Both the position numbers and the translations under genes were made by a program. Below the pieces are notes generated by a model. That model searched no databases and had not been told where the DNA came from. It saw nothing but the letters and a program-made list of their open reading frames with translations. From assembly GCA_947463385.1 (NCBI GenBank), contig CANHSL010000012.1, positions 1 through 43,019 on the forward strand: a stretch of 43,019 bases of DNA, written 5' to 3'. Positions 1 through 8,872 of the stretch are shown here, in pieces. The DNA comes from Flavobacteriales bacterium (GTDB lineage Bacteria; Bacteroidota; Bacteroidia; Flavobacteriales_D; Crocinitomicaceae). How positions within the stretch are numbered: the stretch's first letter is position 1; every line of letters begins with the position of its first letter.

Positions 1-605
1 ATAATTAGTTTGTTGTCGGAGCCTTTTGTAAATCCTTTGATTTGTAAGTTAAATAATCGCTCATTCAATGAAATATTAGTCAATAAAATGGGGCTTTCCA
101 ACGGATTAAGTAGCTGTTCATAGAGTTTGCCCCGCTTAAGTTCATTAGGGAGCTGATCAAAAAATAGGGTGAAGTATCGGTCTAAGAGGGGCAGAGAGGA
201 TACAGACTCTCCGTCTGAATATTTCTGTATTTGACGACAGATTTCATACATCGCAGTTTTATTGCAGGCTTCTGTCAATATTCCTTTCGGACTTTTGGCT
301 AATACATCCGTGCGAATAATGAGTAGGTTTGGTGAAACCGTCAGTATTTTATCAATAGAATCATAATTGATGCTATTGTCTGGAAGTTTTACCAAAGGTC
401 CACTATATTCAAATGCCGTTCCGACATTGTTTTGAAGAATTGGACTTTTTCTTACAATATGAAATAAATACGCTTGTATTTCAGGGGTGAGTTGTTGCGA
501 AACTTGCCCGAAGCTTTGTATGGAAAAAATTAGCAGAAGTGCACTGAGGTGCAGCCTATACTTCGAGAACGTAAAAGCGGGAATGAAGTTATTTGATGAA
601 TTCAA
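1..605 (-). CDS. Unrecognised exported protein, 3' part outside window
   Basis: An uninterrupted minus-strand frame runs from the left edge up to about 605. It begins with a basic stretch and then a hydrophobic segment (LSALLLIFSI) ending in SFGQ, which looks like a signal peptide; the mature part starts near VSQQLTPE. No ATG lies in frame ahead of the signal segment. The only usual alternative start I see is TTG at 605-603, which overlaps the 3' end of the upstream T9SS gene by 17 bp. The rest is a mixed, soluble-looking sequence with no motif I recognise (for example TVSPNLLIIRTDVL and LDRYFTLFFDQLP). It probably belongs to the same transcript as the T9SS gene. The frame is secure because the whole 600 bp is open and has a signal-like start. 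The start codon and the function are uncertain. Confidence 0.6.
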   Translation of the reverse strand, partial: MNSSNNFIPAFTFSKYRLHLSALLLIFSIQSFGQVSQQLTPEIQAYLFHIVRKSPILQNNVGTAFEYSGPLVKLPDNSINYDSIDKILTVSPNLLIIRTDVLAKSPKGILTEACNKTAMYEICRQIQKYSDGESVSSLPLLDRYFTLFFDQLPNELKRGKLYEQLLNPLESPILLTNISLNERLFNLQIKGFTKGSDNKLI

Positions 606-1575
606 GCGTTTGCCCATTAATCTGAAGTAAATAAACTCCAGGAGATAAGTTCGTTACATCAATGGACCCTTTATATGATCCTGAATTCATGCGGCTTCCA
701 GCAAGATTTAGAATCGCATATTCATCGCCAATTTTAACACCACTCAGCTGAATTTCATGTACTGCGGGGTTTGGATATAGGTGGATGGAAGGCATATTTA
801 ATTCGCTTTCACCCACAAAGGTTAAGGGTTGGTCTTTACTTAAAATAACGGTACTGCTATTTACGAAAAGCGCTGAATTTACATCCACTGACATGGTGAT
901 GAAAATGGGTAAATTACCTACGGTAAAATCGTAATATTCAAACACATCTCGTACAAATGCTACGTTGGTTCCAAAAACTGAAGCAACGGCGGAATCTTTT
1001 AAGTGATAACGCAATACATTGGAGTAGCTGTTTCCACCCGGAAGCATTAAAGTTCCGCTACCGTCGATTGCGGCATAGGAAGAACCTGTTGCAGGTACGG
1101 TTCCTGTAGCCGTTGAAGTAACAGTCCCTGAAAATACGTCATTTACAGTGCTTCCAAAGGCAAAAGGATAGGACATGACGTTTTCTTGGTCTAGGTTCCA
1201 GCTCGCAACCACTGAACCTAGGCTTACTTCATTAAAGACAAAACCTTGAGAACTTCTGCCATTCGGAGTTGAACTGTAAAACGTTTGAAACGTAGTGCCA
1301 ATATCATATAATTTTGTAGCGCCAGTAAATGAAGCGTAGTTGGCATCTAGGGTAGCATCAAGCATTTGAACATCTTTGGTAACTCCAAAAATTCCAGCAA
1401 TTTGACTGAAATCCCATGTGACGTTAGCGCCCATGATGTTTGATTGTATGTTTGCATTTGAATCACAAAGATGCAACGAAGCTAAAGATCCAATAGCTGC
1501 TTCATTGGTTGCGTCAAAGGATTGAGCTATACTTAAAAAAGGTAACGCGATGATAAATAGGTAGATTGATTTCAT
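589..1575 (-). CDS. T9SS type A sorting domain secreted protein
   Basis: A 328-residue protein with a Sec signal peptide (MKSIYLFIIALPFLSIAQ) and a C-terminal domain of about 70 residues typical of type IX secretion substrates. That domain has the opening motif LYPNPA, a middle part (YAILNLAGSRMNSG) and a closing LSPGVYLLQING. Such proteins cross the outer membrane through the Por/Gld secretion machinery, where the C-terminal domain is removed or attached to the surface. The central 230 residues are rich in Ser, Thr, Gly and aromatics, as in beta-sheet surface proteins, but I recognise no catalytic domain. A candidate -7 box lies 16 bp upstream of the ATG. The downstream unknown gene overlaps its 3' end. 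Export by T9SS is well supported by the C-terminus; the biological role is unknown. Confidence 0.85.
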   Translation of the reverse strand: MKSIYLFIIALPFLSIAQSFDATNEAAIGSLASLHLCDSNANIQSNIMGANVTWDFSQIAGIFGVTKDVQMLDATLDANYASFTGATKLYDIGTTFQTFYSSTPNGRSSQGFVFNEVSLGSVVASWNLDQENVMSYPFAFGSTVNDVFSGTVTSTATGTVPATGSSYAAIDGSGTLMLPGGNSYSNVLRYHLKDSAVASVFGTNVAFVRDVFEYYDFTVGNLPIFITMSVDVNSALFVNSSTVILSKDQPLTFVGESELNMPSIHLYPNPAVHEIQLSGVKIGDEYAILNLAGSRMNSGSYKGSIDVTNLSPGVYLLQINGQTLEFIK

Positions 1576-1591
1576 AATAATTCTGTTTATT

Positions 1592-1599
1592 CAAAAATA
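1592..1599 (-). promoter_or_regulatory. Candidate -7 promoter box for the T9SS gene
   Basis: Read on the minus strand this is TATTTTTG, an exact match to the Bacteroidota sigma-A -7 element TAnnTTTG, 16 bp ahead of the ATG at 1575. I saw no clear -33 TTTG at the expected distance, so the call rests on the -7 match and its position. Confidence 0.4.
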
Positions 1600-1627
1600 C
1601 AAAAAAAGCGATTAACTCACCCCAATG

Positions 1628-3334
1628 CTATATCCCAAAATGTTGACGATTCTTTTTAATTTGGTGTTCGGCAGTTTCTTTCATTTCCAACTTCATTGTT
1701 GGGTAAAAGGTCCGTTGCACCAAAGGCAAGGTTTTTTCGATGTTTTCTCCTCGGCGAAGAATAACAAGTTTCAACACTTCGTGCGTAAGAGAAGAGAGTA
1801 CCTCGGATAGGTTGGTCGTGATTTCTTGCCCATTTATGGAGATGAGCTGGTCCCCTTCGGCTAATCCACCCACATCAGCAGGACTGCCAGAAGCGATGTC
1901 CATTATGAATGTTTTTTCACTTTTAGTTAGGATTTTAATGCCTAATGAGCCCTTGTGTAGTTCAGTGGGCACCTCTTGCCGAAGTTCAATGCCATAAAAA
2001 GAAAAGGCTTCTTGTAGCAACGATTCATACCCATTCGCTGCATTAATGTATTGGTCAAAGAGGATGCTAAAATCTATTCCGGAAAGTTGTTGAAGTTGAC
2101 TTAATATGTCTTTTTCTGAATAACCGATTTGCGTTAAACCAAACGCATAAAATAGGCGATTCATAAGGTGTTGCAAGGTGGATTTATTATGTGTCGCTTC
2201 CCGTATTTTAGTATCTAAAATAAATGCCATTAAACACCCTTCGTTGTAGATGGATACTTTTCGTCCGGGTGTACCTTTAACATAGCCATCTACCCAGGTA
2301 TCAATGGATGAATCAGCAACGGAATAAGCAAATCTCCCCACATTATCAACGTGCGTTTGAATTTGTGCTTCAAGCAGTTGAAGATAACGTTCGGAGGTAA
2401 TTAATCCACTGGTAAGCAAATAGTAATCCCCGAAAAATGTAGTAATTCCTTCATATACATAGCCTAGACGAGAATAGCTTGGACCCTCAAACCGGTATGG
2501 GAGCATTTCCAAGGGCCGAATGGTCTTCACGTTCCAAACATGGTACAATTCATGGGATGCTACAGCCAATAAGGATTCGTATCGTTTAGTCTTCCATGCT
2601 GAAGTAGGACCAAGAACGATAACCGTATTATTCAGGTGTTCAACGCCATGCAAATAGGTTTCATTGACTCCGATCAAAAGAAACGAAAACGTAGAAGTTG
2701 GGAATTCTCCGAAGGCCAGTACTTGCTTTTCGGTAAATTGCTTGAAGTCTTTTATAAGTTGTTCCGAGGAAATCCCATGTGCTCCAACAGAATGGATATA
2801 GAAGGTGTAGTCGGAAATCTCATAAGAATAGGACGCTATAACAGGACTGGCTAATATCGGGGTATCGAATACCTCGTCTAAACTGGAGAATTGCGCTACG
2901 CCGTTGGGTTTGTGTTCAAGTCCTGCGAGCGACCATCCTTGAGGAATGTCTATGGTTAATTTGATTTCTGATGTTTTACAAAAATCACTGTAAACAAGTA
3001 AGTTAACTGGGTTTATTAAAAGTAATTTCTCGTCTAAATACGTATTCCCAGCGGTTAATTCGGCACCGTAATACAAATAGGAAAGCTCAATAGAATCAAG
3101 GCCTTTGGTGTGCACTAACCACTCATTCTTACTTATCTTCTCGGTACGAATGCGTTGGGAGCCATGATAGGCATTTAAATTAGAAATAAGTCGTGCAAAA
3201 TTCCCTTCTTCATACCTTCCTGGACGCCATGCAGCGATTCGAAGAATGGTTTCATCCGCTGGAGTAGGAAGCGTAACATGAACTTGGATTCGATGCCGAC
3301 TTGCTTGATATAGGCTAATGCGGTAATCGATCAT
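1628..3334 (-). CDS. M61 family metallopeptidase with C-terminal PDZ domain
   Basis: A 568-residue protein of the M61 (glycyl aminopeptidase-like) family. The zinc site is visible as SHELYHVWN, with His261, Glu262 and His265, followed by YEGITTFFGDYY, which carries the expected downstream acidic ligand. The N-terminal ~170 residues form the beta-rich M61 N-domain, ending with typical DIPQGW and SPVIASY segments. Residues ~470-550 form a PDZ domain (LGIKILTKS, GLAEGDQLISINGQEI), the usual M61 arrangement. I see no signal peptide at the start (MIDYRISLYQASRHRIQVHV), so it is probably cytoplasmic, unless a longer start was missed. It begins 5 bp after the ABC-F gene and is the last gene of the run starting at 8868. 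The physiological substrate cannot be inferred. Confidence 0.9.
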   Translation of the reverse strand: MIDYRISLYQASRHRIQVHVTLPTPADETILRIAAWRPGRYEEGNFARLISNLNAYHGSQRIRTEKISKNEWLVHTKGLDSIELSYLYYGAELTAGNTYLDEKLLLINPVNLLVYSDFCKTSEIKLTIDIPQGWSLAGLEHKPNGVAQFSSLDEVFDTPILASPVIASYSYEISDYTFYIHSVGAHGISSEQLIKDFKQFTEKQVLAFGEFPTSTFSFLLIGVNETYLHGVEHLNNTVIVLGPTSAWKTKRYESLLAVASHELYHVWNVKTIRPLEMLPYRFEGPSYSRLGYVYEGITTFFGDYYLLTSGLITSERYLQLLEAQIQTHVDNVGRFAYSVADSSIDTWVDGYVKGTPGRKVSIYNEGCLMAFILDTKIREATHNKSTLQHLMNRLFYAFGLTQIGYSEKDILSQLQQLSGIDFSILFDQYINAANGYESLLQEAFSFYGIELRQEVPTELHKGSLGIKILTKSEKTFIMDIASGSPADVGGLAEGDQLISINGQEITTNLSEVLSSLTHEVLKLVILRRGENIEKTLPLVQRTFYPTMKLEMKETAEHQIKKNRQHFGI

Positions 3335-3339
3335 ACCTT

Positions 3340-4959
3340 TTAGTATAATTCTTCTTGCAGTTGTGCGATTTTTGGATCAGCGATGTAGTCATCATAGGTC
3401 ATCATCTTATCAATCATTCCCTTTGGAGTTAATTCGATAATTCGATTGGCTACGGTATTTACAAGCGCCTGGTCATGTGATGTAAACAACATCGACCCCC
3501 TGAAATCTATCATCGCATTGTTCAATGCCGTAATGGATTCGAGGTCTAAGTGATTCGTTGGCTCATCCATCATGAGGAAATTTGCCTTAGCTAACATCAT
3601 TTTTGATAGCATGCAACGCACTTTTTCACCACCTGAAAGTACATTGGCTGTTTTCATGGCCTCTTCACCAGTAAATAACATGCGACCTAAAAAGGTTCTT
3701 AAATAAACTTCTTCCCGTTCTTCATCACCTTGAGCATATTGACGAAGCCAATCAATTAAACTGACTTTATCCGAAAAGAAATGGTGATTATCGTTTGGTA
3801 AATACGCCGTGCTAATGGTTGTACCAAAGGTAAAAGATCCGGTATCGGCCGTTGTTTCTTGATTAAGTACCTCAAAGAATTGCGTCAAGGCCACAGAATC
3901 TCTAGAAACGATCGCGATTTTATCTCCTTTGTTCGCTGTAAATGTAATTCCTTGGAATAGGAACTTGCCTTCGTGTTTTTTGCCTAGATTCTCCACGGAA
4001 AGGATTTGATTTCCTGCATCACGGTCCTGGTGAAAGGTAATTCCTGGATACCTACGTGATGACGGTTGAATTTCTTCTAAGTCCAAATTATCCAACATTT
4101 TACGTCGGCTGGTGGCTTGTTTAGATTTAGCCGCATTCGCAGAGAATCGAGAAATAAACTCCATGAGTTCTTTCTTCTTTTCCTCCGCTTTTTTGTTCTT
4201 ATCTGAACGTTGTTTAGCGGCAAGCTGAGAACTTTCGTACCAGAAGGTATAATTTCCAGTATATAGATTGATTTTTGAAAAATCGATGTCGCAAATGTGT
4301 GTACAGACGGTGTCTAAGAAGTGACGGTCGTGGGATACAACAATTACTGTATTTCGAAAATCCAATAAGAAATCTTCGAGCCATGAAATGGTTTTAAGGT
4401 CAAGGTCGTTGGTTGGCTCATCGAGAATCAGTACGTCCGGGTTACCAAATAATGCTTGTGCAAGAAGGATCCGAACCTTTAGTTCATTTGAAATCTCTTG
4501 CATCAACAGGTCGTGCTTACTTTCGTCGATCCCAAGATTACTTAATAAGGTCGCTGCATCCGTTTCTGCATTCCATCCTTCTAAATCTGCGAATTCACCT
4601 TCTAATTCTGCGGTTCTCATACCATCCGCCTCGGAAAAGTCTTCTTTCGCATAAAGCGTATCTTTCTCTTGCATGATTTCATACAAGCGTTTGTGTCCCA
4701 TGATTACGGTTTGTAATACAGGAAATTGGTCGAATTCAAAGTGATTTTGGCGTAAAAATGCAATCCGCTTTCCCGGTTCTAATTCAACCCTTCCCGTAGT
4801 GGGGTCTTGTTCACCAATTAGAATTTTGAGAAAGGTAGATTTTCCTGCTCCGTTTGCGCCAATGACGCCATAACAGTTTCCTTGGACAAACTTTGCATTT
4901 ACTTCATCAAATAAAACACGTTTCCCAAATTGCAGGGATAGATTCTGTACAGATAACAT
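3340..4959 (-). CDS. ABC-F family ATPase, YbiT-like
   Basis: A 539-residue protein with two ATP-binding cassettes in tandem and no membrane segment, as in ABC-F translation factors that act on ribosomes. The first cassette has a good Walker A (GANGAGKST, residues ~34-42), Walker B (VLILDEPTNDLD) and H-loop (VVSHDRHFLD), but its signature is degenerate (EISNELKVR). The linker is charged (KKAEEKKKELMEF, SKQATSRRK). The second cassette has a normal signature (LSGGEKVR), Walker B and H-loop (LLFTSHD region), but its Walker A is replaced by IVSRDSVALTQFF, which lacks Gly-Lys-Ser/Thr. From memory, Bacteroidota YbiT-type proteins often share this loss. A candidate promoter lies just upstream, so it may be transcribed separately from the genes before it; M61 follows 5 bp later. 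Whether it acts in translation control or antibiotic protection cannot be told. Confidence 0.9.
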   Translation of the reverse strand: MLSVQNLSLQFGKRVLFDEVNAKFVQGNCYGVIGANGAGKSTFLKILIGEQDPTTGRVELEPGKRIAFLRQNHFEFDQFPVLQTVIMGHKRLYEIMQEKDTLYAKEDFSEADGMRTAELEGEFADLEGWNAETDAATLLSNLGIDESKHDLLMQEISNELKVRILLAQALFGNPDVLILDEPTNDLDLKTISWLEDFLLDFRNTVIVVSHDRHFLDTVCTHICDIDFSKINLYTGNYTFWYESSQLAAKQRSDKNKKAEEKKKELMEFISRFSANAAKSKQATSRRKMLDNLDLEEIQPSSRRYPGITFHQDRDAGNQILSVENLGKKHEGKFLFQGITFTANKGDKIAIVSRDSVALTQFFEVLNQETTADTGSFTFGTTISTAYLPNDNHHFFSDKVSLIDWLRQYAQGDEEREEVYLRTFLGRMLFTGEEAMKTANVLSGGEKVRCMLSKMMLAKANFLMMDEPTNHLDLESITALNNAMIDFRGSMLFTSHDQALVNTVANRIIELTPKGMIDKMMTYDDYIADPKIAQLQEELY

Positions 4960-4974
4960 TTCTTAGATTTTGCG

Positions 4975-4982
4975 CAAAGATA
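4975..4982 (-). promoter_or_regulatory. Candidate -7 promoter box for the ABC-F gene
   Basis: On the minus strand this reads TATCTTTG, matching TAnnTTTG, 15 bp before the ATG at 4959 and inside the 42-bp gap after the methyltransferase gene. No convincing -33 element was seen. Confidence 0.4.
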
Positions 4983-5001
4983 AGGACTTTGAGCGAGTTC
5001 C

Positions 5002-5562
5002 TTATTTTTTACAGCTATAAACGAACGCTGGGGGAAGATTTAGCGGGGTAAATGCCAAATTCATGTGGTTGAAATGACGTTTTATGGCTTTCTTAGATTG
5101 CAACGAATATTGGAATTGTACAAAATGACCTCCTGGCGACAAACATTGATGGGCTGCAGAAAGTATATGTTCTCGCAAGGTCTCATCGAAAATCGCTAAA
5201 GGAAGGGAAGAGATGATGCAATCGGCGTTTTTAATTCCACGGTCGGATAAGATGCTCGACAAATCTGTCGCTGAACCTTGGATGATTTCTGTGTTTGAAC
5301 TTGCAAATTTTTGCGTCAAATCATGGCAAAAGGTTTCGTTTAGTTCAATGATAATCAAGCGGGCATGCGGCTTCATTTTTTCCTGAATATAGCCTGTGAA
5401 GGCGCCTGTGCCAGGGCCAAATTCAACAATGGTTTCACAGCGATCGAATGGGATTTGCTTCAGCATTTTCGCAGCCAAAAAGCGTGAGCTTGGAGCAACG
5501 GCACCCACTTTATTTCCTTTTTTAAGGAATTGAGCGATAAAGGTCTTAGCCGACATGCTCAA
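5002..5562 (-). CDS. Class I SAM methyltransferase, phospholipid N-methyltransferase-like
   Basis: A 186-residue Rossmann-fold methyltransferase. The AdoMet-binding motif I is VEFGPGTGAFT (residues ~47-57), with the acidic end of strand 2 in LIIIELNETF. The motif IV region is CIISSLPLAIF, which resembles the SGLPL-type motif of bacterial PmtA-like phospholipid methyltransferases rather than the NLPY motif of KsgA rRNA dimethylases. The N-terminus (AQFLKKGNKVGAVAPSSRFLA) also matches PmtA-like proteins. The family transfers methyl groups to phosphatidylethanolamine at the membrane. The first 17 bp overlap the end of the dihydroorotase-like gene, so the two are translationally coupled. The substrate is uncertain, since related proteins are often loosely called rRNA adenine methyltransferases. 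Confidence 0.7.
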   Translation of the reverse strand: MSMSAKTFIAQFLKKGNKVGAVAPSSRFLAAKMLKQIPFDRCETIVEFGPGTGAFTGYIQEKMKPHARLIIIELNETFCHDLTQKFASSNTEIIQGSATDLSSILSDRGIKNADCIISSLPLAIFDETLREHILSAAHQCLSPGGHFVQFQYSLQSKKAIKRHFNHMNLAFTPLNLPPAFVYSCKK

Positions 5563-6814
5563 GTTGGTTCAGCATGACAATACCTTTGTTAATAATACCG
5601 ATAGCTCTGCCATGAAGCGTTTCACCGGCAAACGGATTGCATGCCTTGTCACGTGAGCTTGCATTTAATTCCCAGGCCAGATTCGGTGTGTAACACGTTA
5701 AATCAGCGGCAGCGCCAATTTGAATGGGATTAGAAGCAATTCCGAATAAGGCTCGGTTTTTTATTGAAAGCTGTTCAACAAGTAGATCGCTTGATAAGCC
5801 TGTGTTTTTCAACAATGCCGCATAGGCTGTTAGCAATTGGGGGGCACCGAATTCGGCTTCATCGAAAGCAACCTGTTTGTCATCAAGTACAAATGGACGG
5901 TGGTCTGTAACGATTCCATCAATAATGCCTTGCGATAAGGCCTTAATTAAGGCAAGCCGATCTTCTTCTGCACGCAGTACAGGAAGTACTTTAAACCGTG
6001 TGTCAAAATCAAGAATTTGTTGCTCTGTAAAACACAGGTTCATTACATGGACATCACACGTAATAGGCAATCCGGCAGCTTTTGCTTGTTGAATAGGGGC
6101 AATGGATTCTCTCGATGATATGCCTGAAATATGAAGAGCGCTCTTTGTGTAAGATGCGATTTCAATGGCTTTAATTACCTGTAGGCGTTCGTCAAGTGAA
6201 GGATCGCCTTTAAGACCAGTTCGTGTGGATCCCATTCCTTCATTGACCTGTGCGTCGTGCGTAAAATTAGTTGACCGCGGGGTGAATATGATTTTACCAC
6301 TAAAATCGCGTGAGTAAAGCAAGGCACGAGTTAAGATACCTTCATTGATTGGGTGTTGGTCATCAGAAAACCATGTGGCACCAGCTTGAGACATCTCAAA
6401 CAAATCGGCAAGTTCTGTTCCTTTTTGTCGTTTGGTAATTGCGCCTATTGGATGAAGTTGTACGCAATGACCATCGGCCATACGTCGTTTGTATTCAATG
6501 GCTAATTTAGTGTCCGTAGACGGATTGTCTGAGGGTAAAACGCCCACATGAGTAAATCCTCCCAAGGCGGCATCATCAAGTCCTTGAGATAATCCACCGC
6601 GTTCTTCGAATCCTGGGTCAAAAAAAGCAGACTTAAAATCAACCCATCCTTGAGATACATGCAATTCGGGTATACTGAGTACTAAGGCGTCAGGATCAGA
6701 AATTGATGTAGCAATATTTTCAATGTGACCATTAGAAATTAGAATGTCTTTACTCGTGTTGTTGTGGGGGGATTCAAGATCCGTAATACGTGCAGATTTT
6801 AAAAGAACCTTCAT
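5546..6814 (-). CDS. Dihydroorotase homologue lacking the HxH metal site
   Basis: Amidohydrolase-fold protein of 422 residues, similar throughout to type I dihydroorotases, which close carbamoyl-aspartate to dihydroorotate in pyrimidine synthesis. The conserved framework is present: ISNGHIENI, FDPGFEERGGL, LHISGISS and IVTDHRPF. The metal and substrate motif D-x-H-x-H-x-R-x-P-G is replaced by residues 59-68, DFKSAFFDPG, so both metal-binding His and the Arg are gone. The usual double His after TCEV also reads CDVHVMNL. It may therefore be a non-catalytic or repurposed homologue. I chose the ATG at 6814 because it overlaps the BatA-like stop as ATGA. A start at 6886 would add 24 residues lying inside the upstream gene. 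It overlaps the methyltransferase by 17 bp. Confidence 0.8.
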   Translation of the reverse strand: MKVLLKSARITDLESPHNNTSKDILISNGHIENIATSISDPDALVLSIPELHVSQGWVDFKSAFFDPGFEERGGLSQGLDDAALGGFTHVGVLPSDNPSTDTKLAIEYKRRMADGHCVQLHPIGAITKRQKGTELADLFEMSQAGATWFSDDQHPINEGILTRALLYSRDFSGKIIFTPRSTNFTHDAQVNEGMGSTRTGLKGDPSLDERLQVIKAIEIASYTKSALHISGISSRESIAPIQQAKAAGLPITCDVHVMNLCFTEQQILDFDTRFKVLPVLRAEEDRLALIKALSQGIIDGIVTDHRPFVLDDKQVAFDEAEFGAPQLLTAYAALLKNTGLSSDLLVEQLSIKNRALFGIASNPIQIGAAADLTCYTPNLAWELNASSRDKACNPFAGETLHGRAIGIINKGIVMLNQLEHVG

Positions 6815-8868
6815 GATTTCCAGAATTTTAATAAGGCCATTTCTATCAGTAAGAAAAGGATAGCCAATAAAACAAAAGTACGCCAAAATGAACTAGGTTT
6901 TTCCATGTCCAATTCAAAAGTAGAATTCCCAGTGCTCATCGATTGCGCTTTTACATTGGTAAAACCTGCATTATTAAATTCATTTTCAATGTCATCGGCT
7001 GAGCGTAAAGCGGTTTGTGATTCGCTTCTGTTTAAATTGAAAGCAATTTTCCCTAGGACTTGGGAAGATTTTATCATGTAAAACCCTTCGCTAATTCGTT
7101 CATTAAGTTCCGGTTGATTCAATTGTAAGCGAATGATTCCATCCGTGTTGATTTGCTTAGGAATGAAGGAGCTAGTTTTTGAATTAAGTGTTAAGGGAAC
7201 ATCTTGGCTCGTGTTGCTTGGTATTTCAAGCACCCCTGCGGACCCAATCGTGAAGTAGGATGGGAGGGAGCGCAAGCTTAGTTCAGCACTTCGCAATAAA
7301 AGGGACGGGAAAAGGGCATTGCCTGTAAACCCACCGTTTGCTTTGCTAAGGTCCGTATTTAATAGATAAAACGTGCCTTTTTGTTTTACGGCAAGCATCA
7401 AGGGTAACTGGTTTCTCAATTTAAGCAGTACTTCGGCATTCGCTTGGCGATAATCCCTAAGCGAGTAAACACTTTTCAATAAGGGTAAATTCAAGGATTT
7501 TTGTTGTTTATCAAACATTCCATTAAAGAACTTGCTTGCATAAGAGATATCGGAAAGTTGATTGCCTGTGGTAACTTTTCCATTATATCCCGATAGGCCT
7601 ACTGTTTTTAATAGCTGCGTGTAGTCTGTTAATTTAATATCGCTTCCAGGAATACAAAAAACGCTTCCGCCTTGCGCTAAAAAGGAGGAAATGTCTGAGA
7701 TTATACCCGAAGGAAGTTCATTTATTCCGTTCAGAATTAATAAATCGGCTTGATTTAAAAGTCGTTTATTGAACGAAAACTCGGTACAAGTTTCAACCGT
7801 GTAAAAGGGTTCAGTTAAAAATACTTTTTCTGTGCTTGATTCTCCAAACTCCCCATTAATTATTACCACATGGCCTTCTTTGGATAATTCATTCGTGAAA
7901 TAAAAGTCATCATCGAATGTGATGTTTCGGTCAGCTACGCTTACTTTTCCTTCGATATATCCCGGATTGGTGGGAGTAAAAAACATGTGGCTAGTAGCGC
8001 TGCTTCCTGCATTAATCGTGAGGTTGGTCATGCGAGTTTTTCCATCAAAAAGCACCGTGACTGGAACATCCGACACCTCATTTCTACCCACATTCTTCAC
8101 GCGAAAATTCACCTTGCACGATTGTCCGGGTTTGTGTACGGGGTTATCCATCCAAATGGAATCTACAAATACATTGTCGGTATTCTGCGGCACGCACTGA
8201 ACGAGAAACGATTGATCAATCCATGCTGTTTTGGCTTGTTTAAATGTTGAAAGGGTTCCTGTGCTTTTTTGAAAGTCAGACAAGACGATCCGGTTAACTT
8301 TTGAGATGCTGCTTACTTCGCGGTGATACCGATTTAGATAATCGTTTTGCCATTCAATCACGTGATCTAGGTTCCGCGGTGTCTTATTAAGAATAATCTT
8401 ATCTATTACTTCAATGGCCGTCGCTTTTGAGTGTAATTTTCGTTCAACACCAGAGAATTCATTGGTTGTAATGAAGAAACGGGTATTTCCCGCGCTTTTT
8501 GAAATAATTTTTTTAGCAATCTCGCGCGCTTCGGAGAGCAGCTCTCCTTCGGTTCCTTTAGCGCTCATGGACAGGGAATTATCGATGTAGATCGCGGTAA
8601 CAGGAATTCCACTTTTTGTTTCTTCGGCTTGCTTAAAAAAGGGTTGAGCAAAGGCCAGGACGAGCGCTGCAAACGCAAGTAGGCGAGCACAAAGAATAAG
8701 TAAGCGTTTCAGTTTTTTAACCGATTTCTTTTCTTGTTCTTGTTCCTTTATATATTTGAGGGAAGGGAAATAAAAGCGTTTAAAGCGCCTGAAATGAAAA
8801 AGATGCAGAATAATGGGAACGGCAAGCAGGCTGAGAAACCATAAATACCCTGGATGCACAAATGACAT
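6811..8868 (-). CDS. BatA domain (aerotolerance) membrane protein
   Basis: A 685-residue protein with the N-terminal BatA domain: MSFVHPGYLWFLSLLAVP, HLFHFRRFKRFYFPSL, then a second membrane helix LLILCARLLAFAALVLAFAQP. A von Willebrand A-like domain follows, with a MIDAS motif at Asp96-x-Ser98-x-Ser100 (DNSLS). The middle part contains a beta-rich segment and a glutamine-amidotransferase-like segment (GGSVFCIPGSDI). A last membrane helix (FVLLAILFLLIEMALL) sits at the C-terminus. Known BatA/BatB proteins are linked to the MoxR ATPase, but no MoxR gene is present here. This longer architecture next to a dihydroorotase homologue is, from memory, common in Bacteroidota. It starts a minus-strand run; its stop overlaps the next ATG by 4 bp. 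Function is not established. Confidence 0.85.
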   Translation of the reverse strand: MSFVHPGYLWFLSLLAVPIILHLFHFRRFKRFYFPSLKYIKEQEQEKKSVKKLKRLLILCARLLAFAALVLAFAQPFFKQAEETKSGIPVTAIYIDNSLSMSAKGTEGELLSEAREIAKKIISKSAGNTRFFITTNEFSGVERKLHSKATAIEVIDKIILNKTPRNLDHVIEWQNDYLNRYHREVSSISKVNRIVLSDFQKSTGTLSTFKQAKTAWIDQSFLVQCVPQNTDNVFVDSIWMDNPVHKPGQSCKVNFRVKNVGRNEVSDVPVTVLFDGKTRMTNLTINAGSSATSHMFFTPTNPGYIEGKVSVADRNITFDDDFYFTNELSKEGHVVIINGEFGESSTEKVFLTEPFYTVETCTEFSFNKRLLNQADLLILNGINELPSGIISDISSFLAQGGSVFCIPGSDIKLTDYTQLLKTVGLSGYNGKVTTGNQLSDISYASKFFNGMFDKQQKSLNLPLLKSVYSLRDYRQANAEVLLKLRNQLPLMLAVKQKGTFYLLNTDLSKANGGFTGNALFPSLLLRSAELSLRSLPSYFTIGSAGVLEIPSNTSQDVPLTLNSKTSSFIPKQINTDGIIRLQLNQPELNERISEGFYMIKSSQVLGKIAFNLNRSESQTALRSADDIENEFNNAGFTNVKAQSMSTGNSTFELDMEKPSSFWRTFVLLAILFLLIEMALLKFWKS

Positions 8869-8872
8869 AGTT

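Noticed and set aside
6815-6886. Longer start for the dihydroorotase homologue
   Set aside because: The extra 24 residues are encoded inside the BatA-like gene and do not resemble the family start; the ATG at 6814 overlaps the BatA stop as ATGA.
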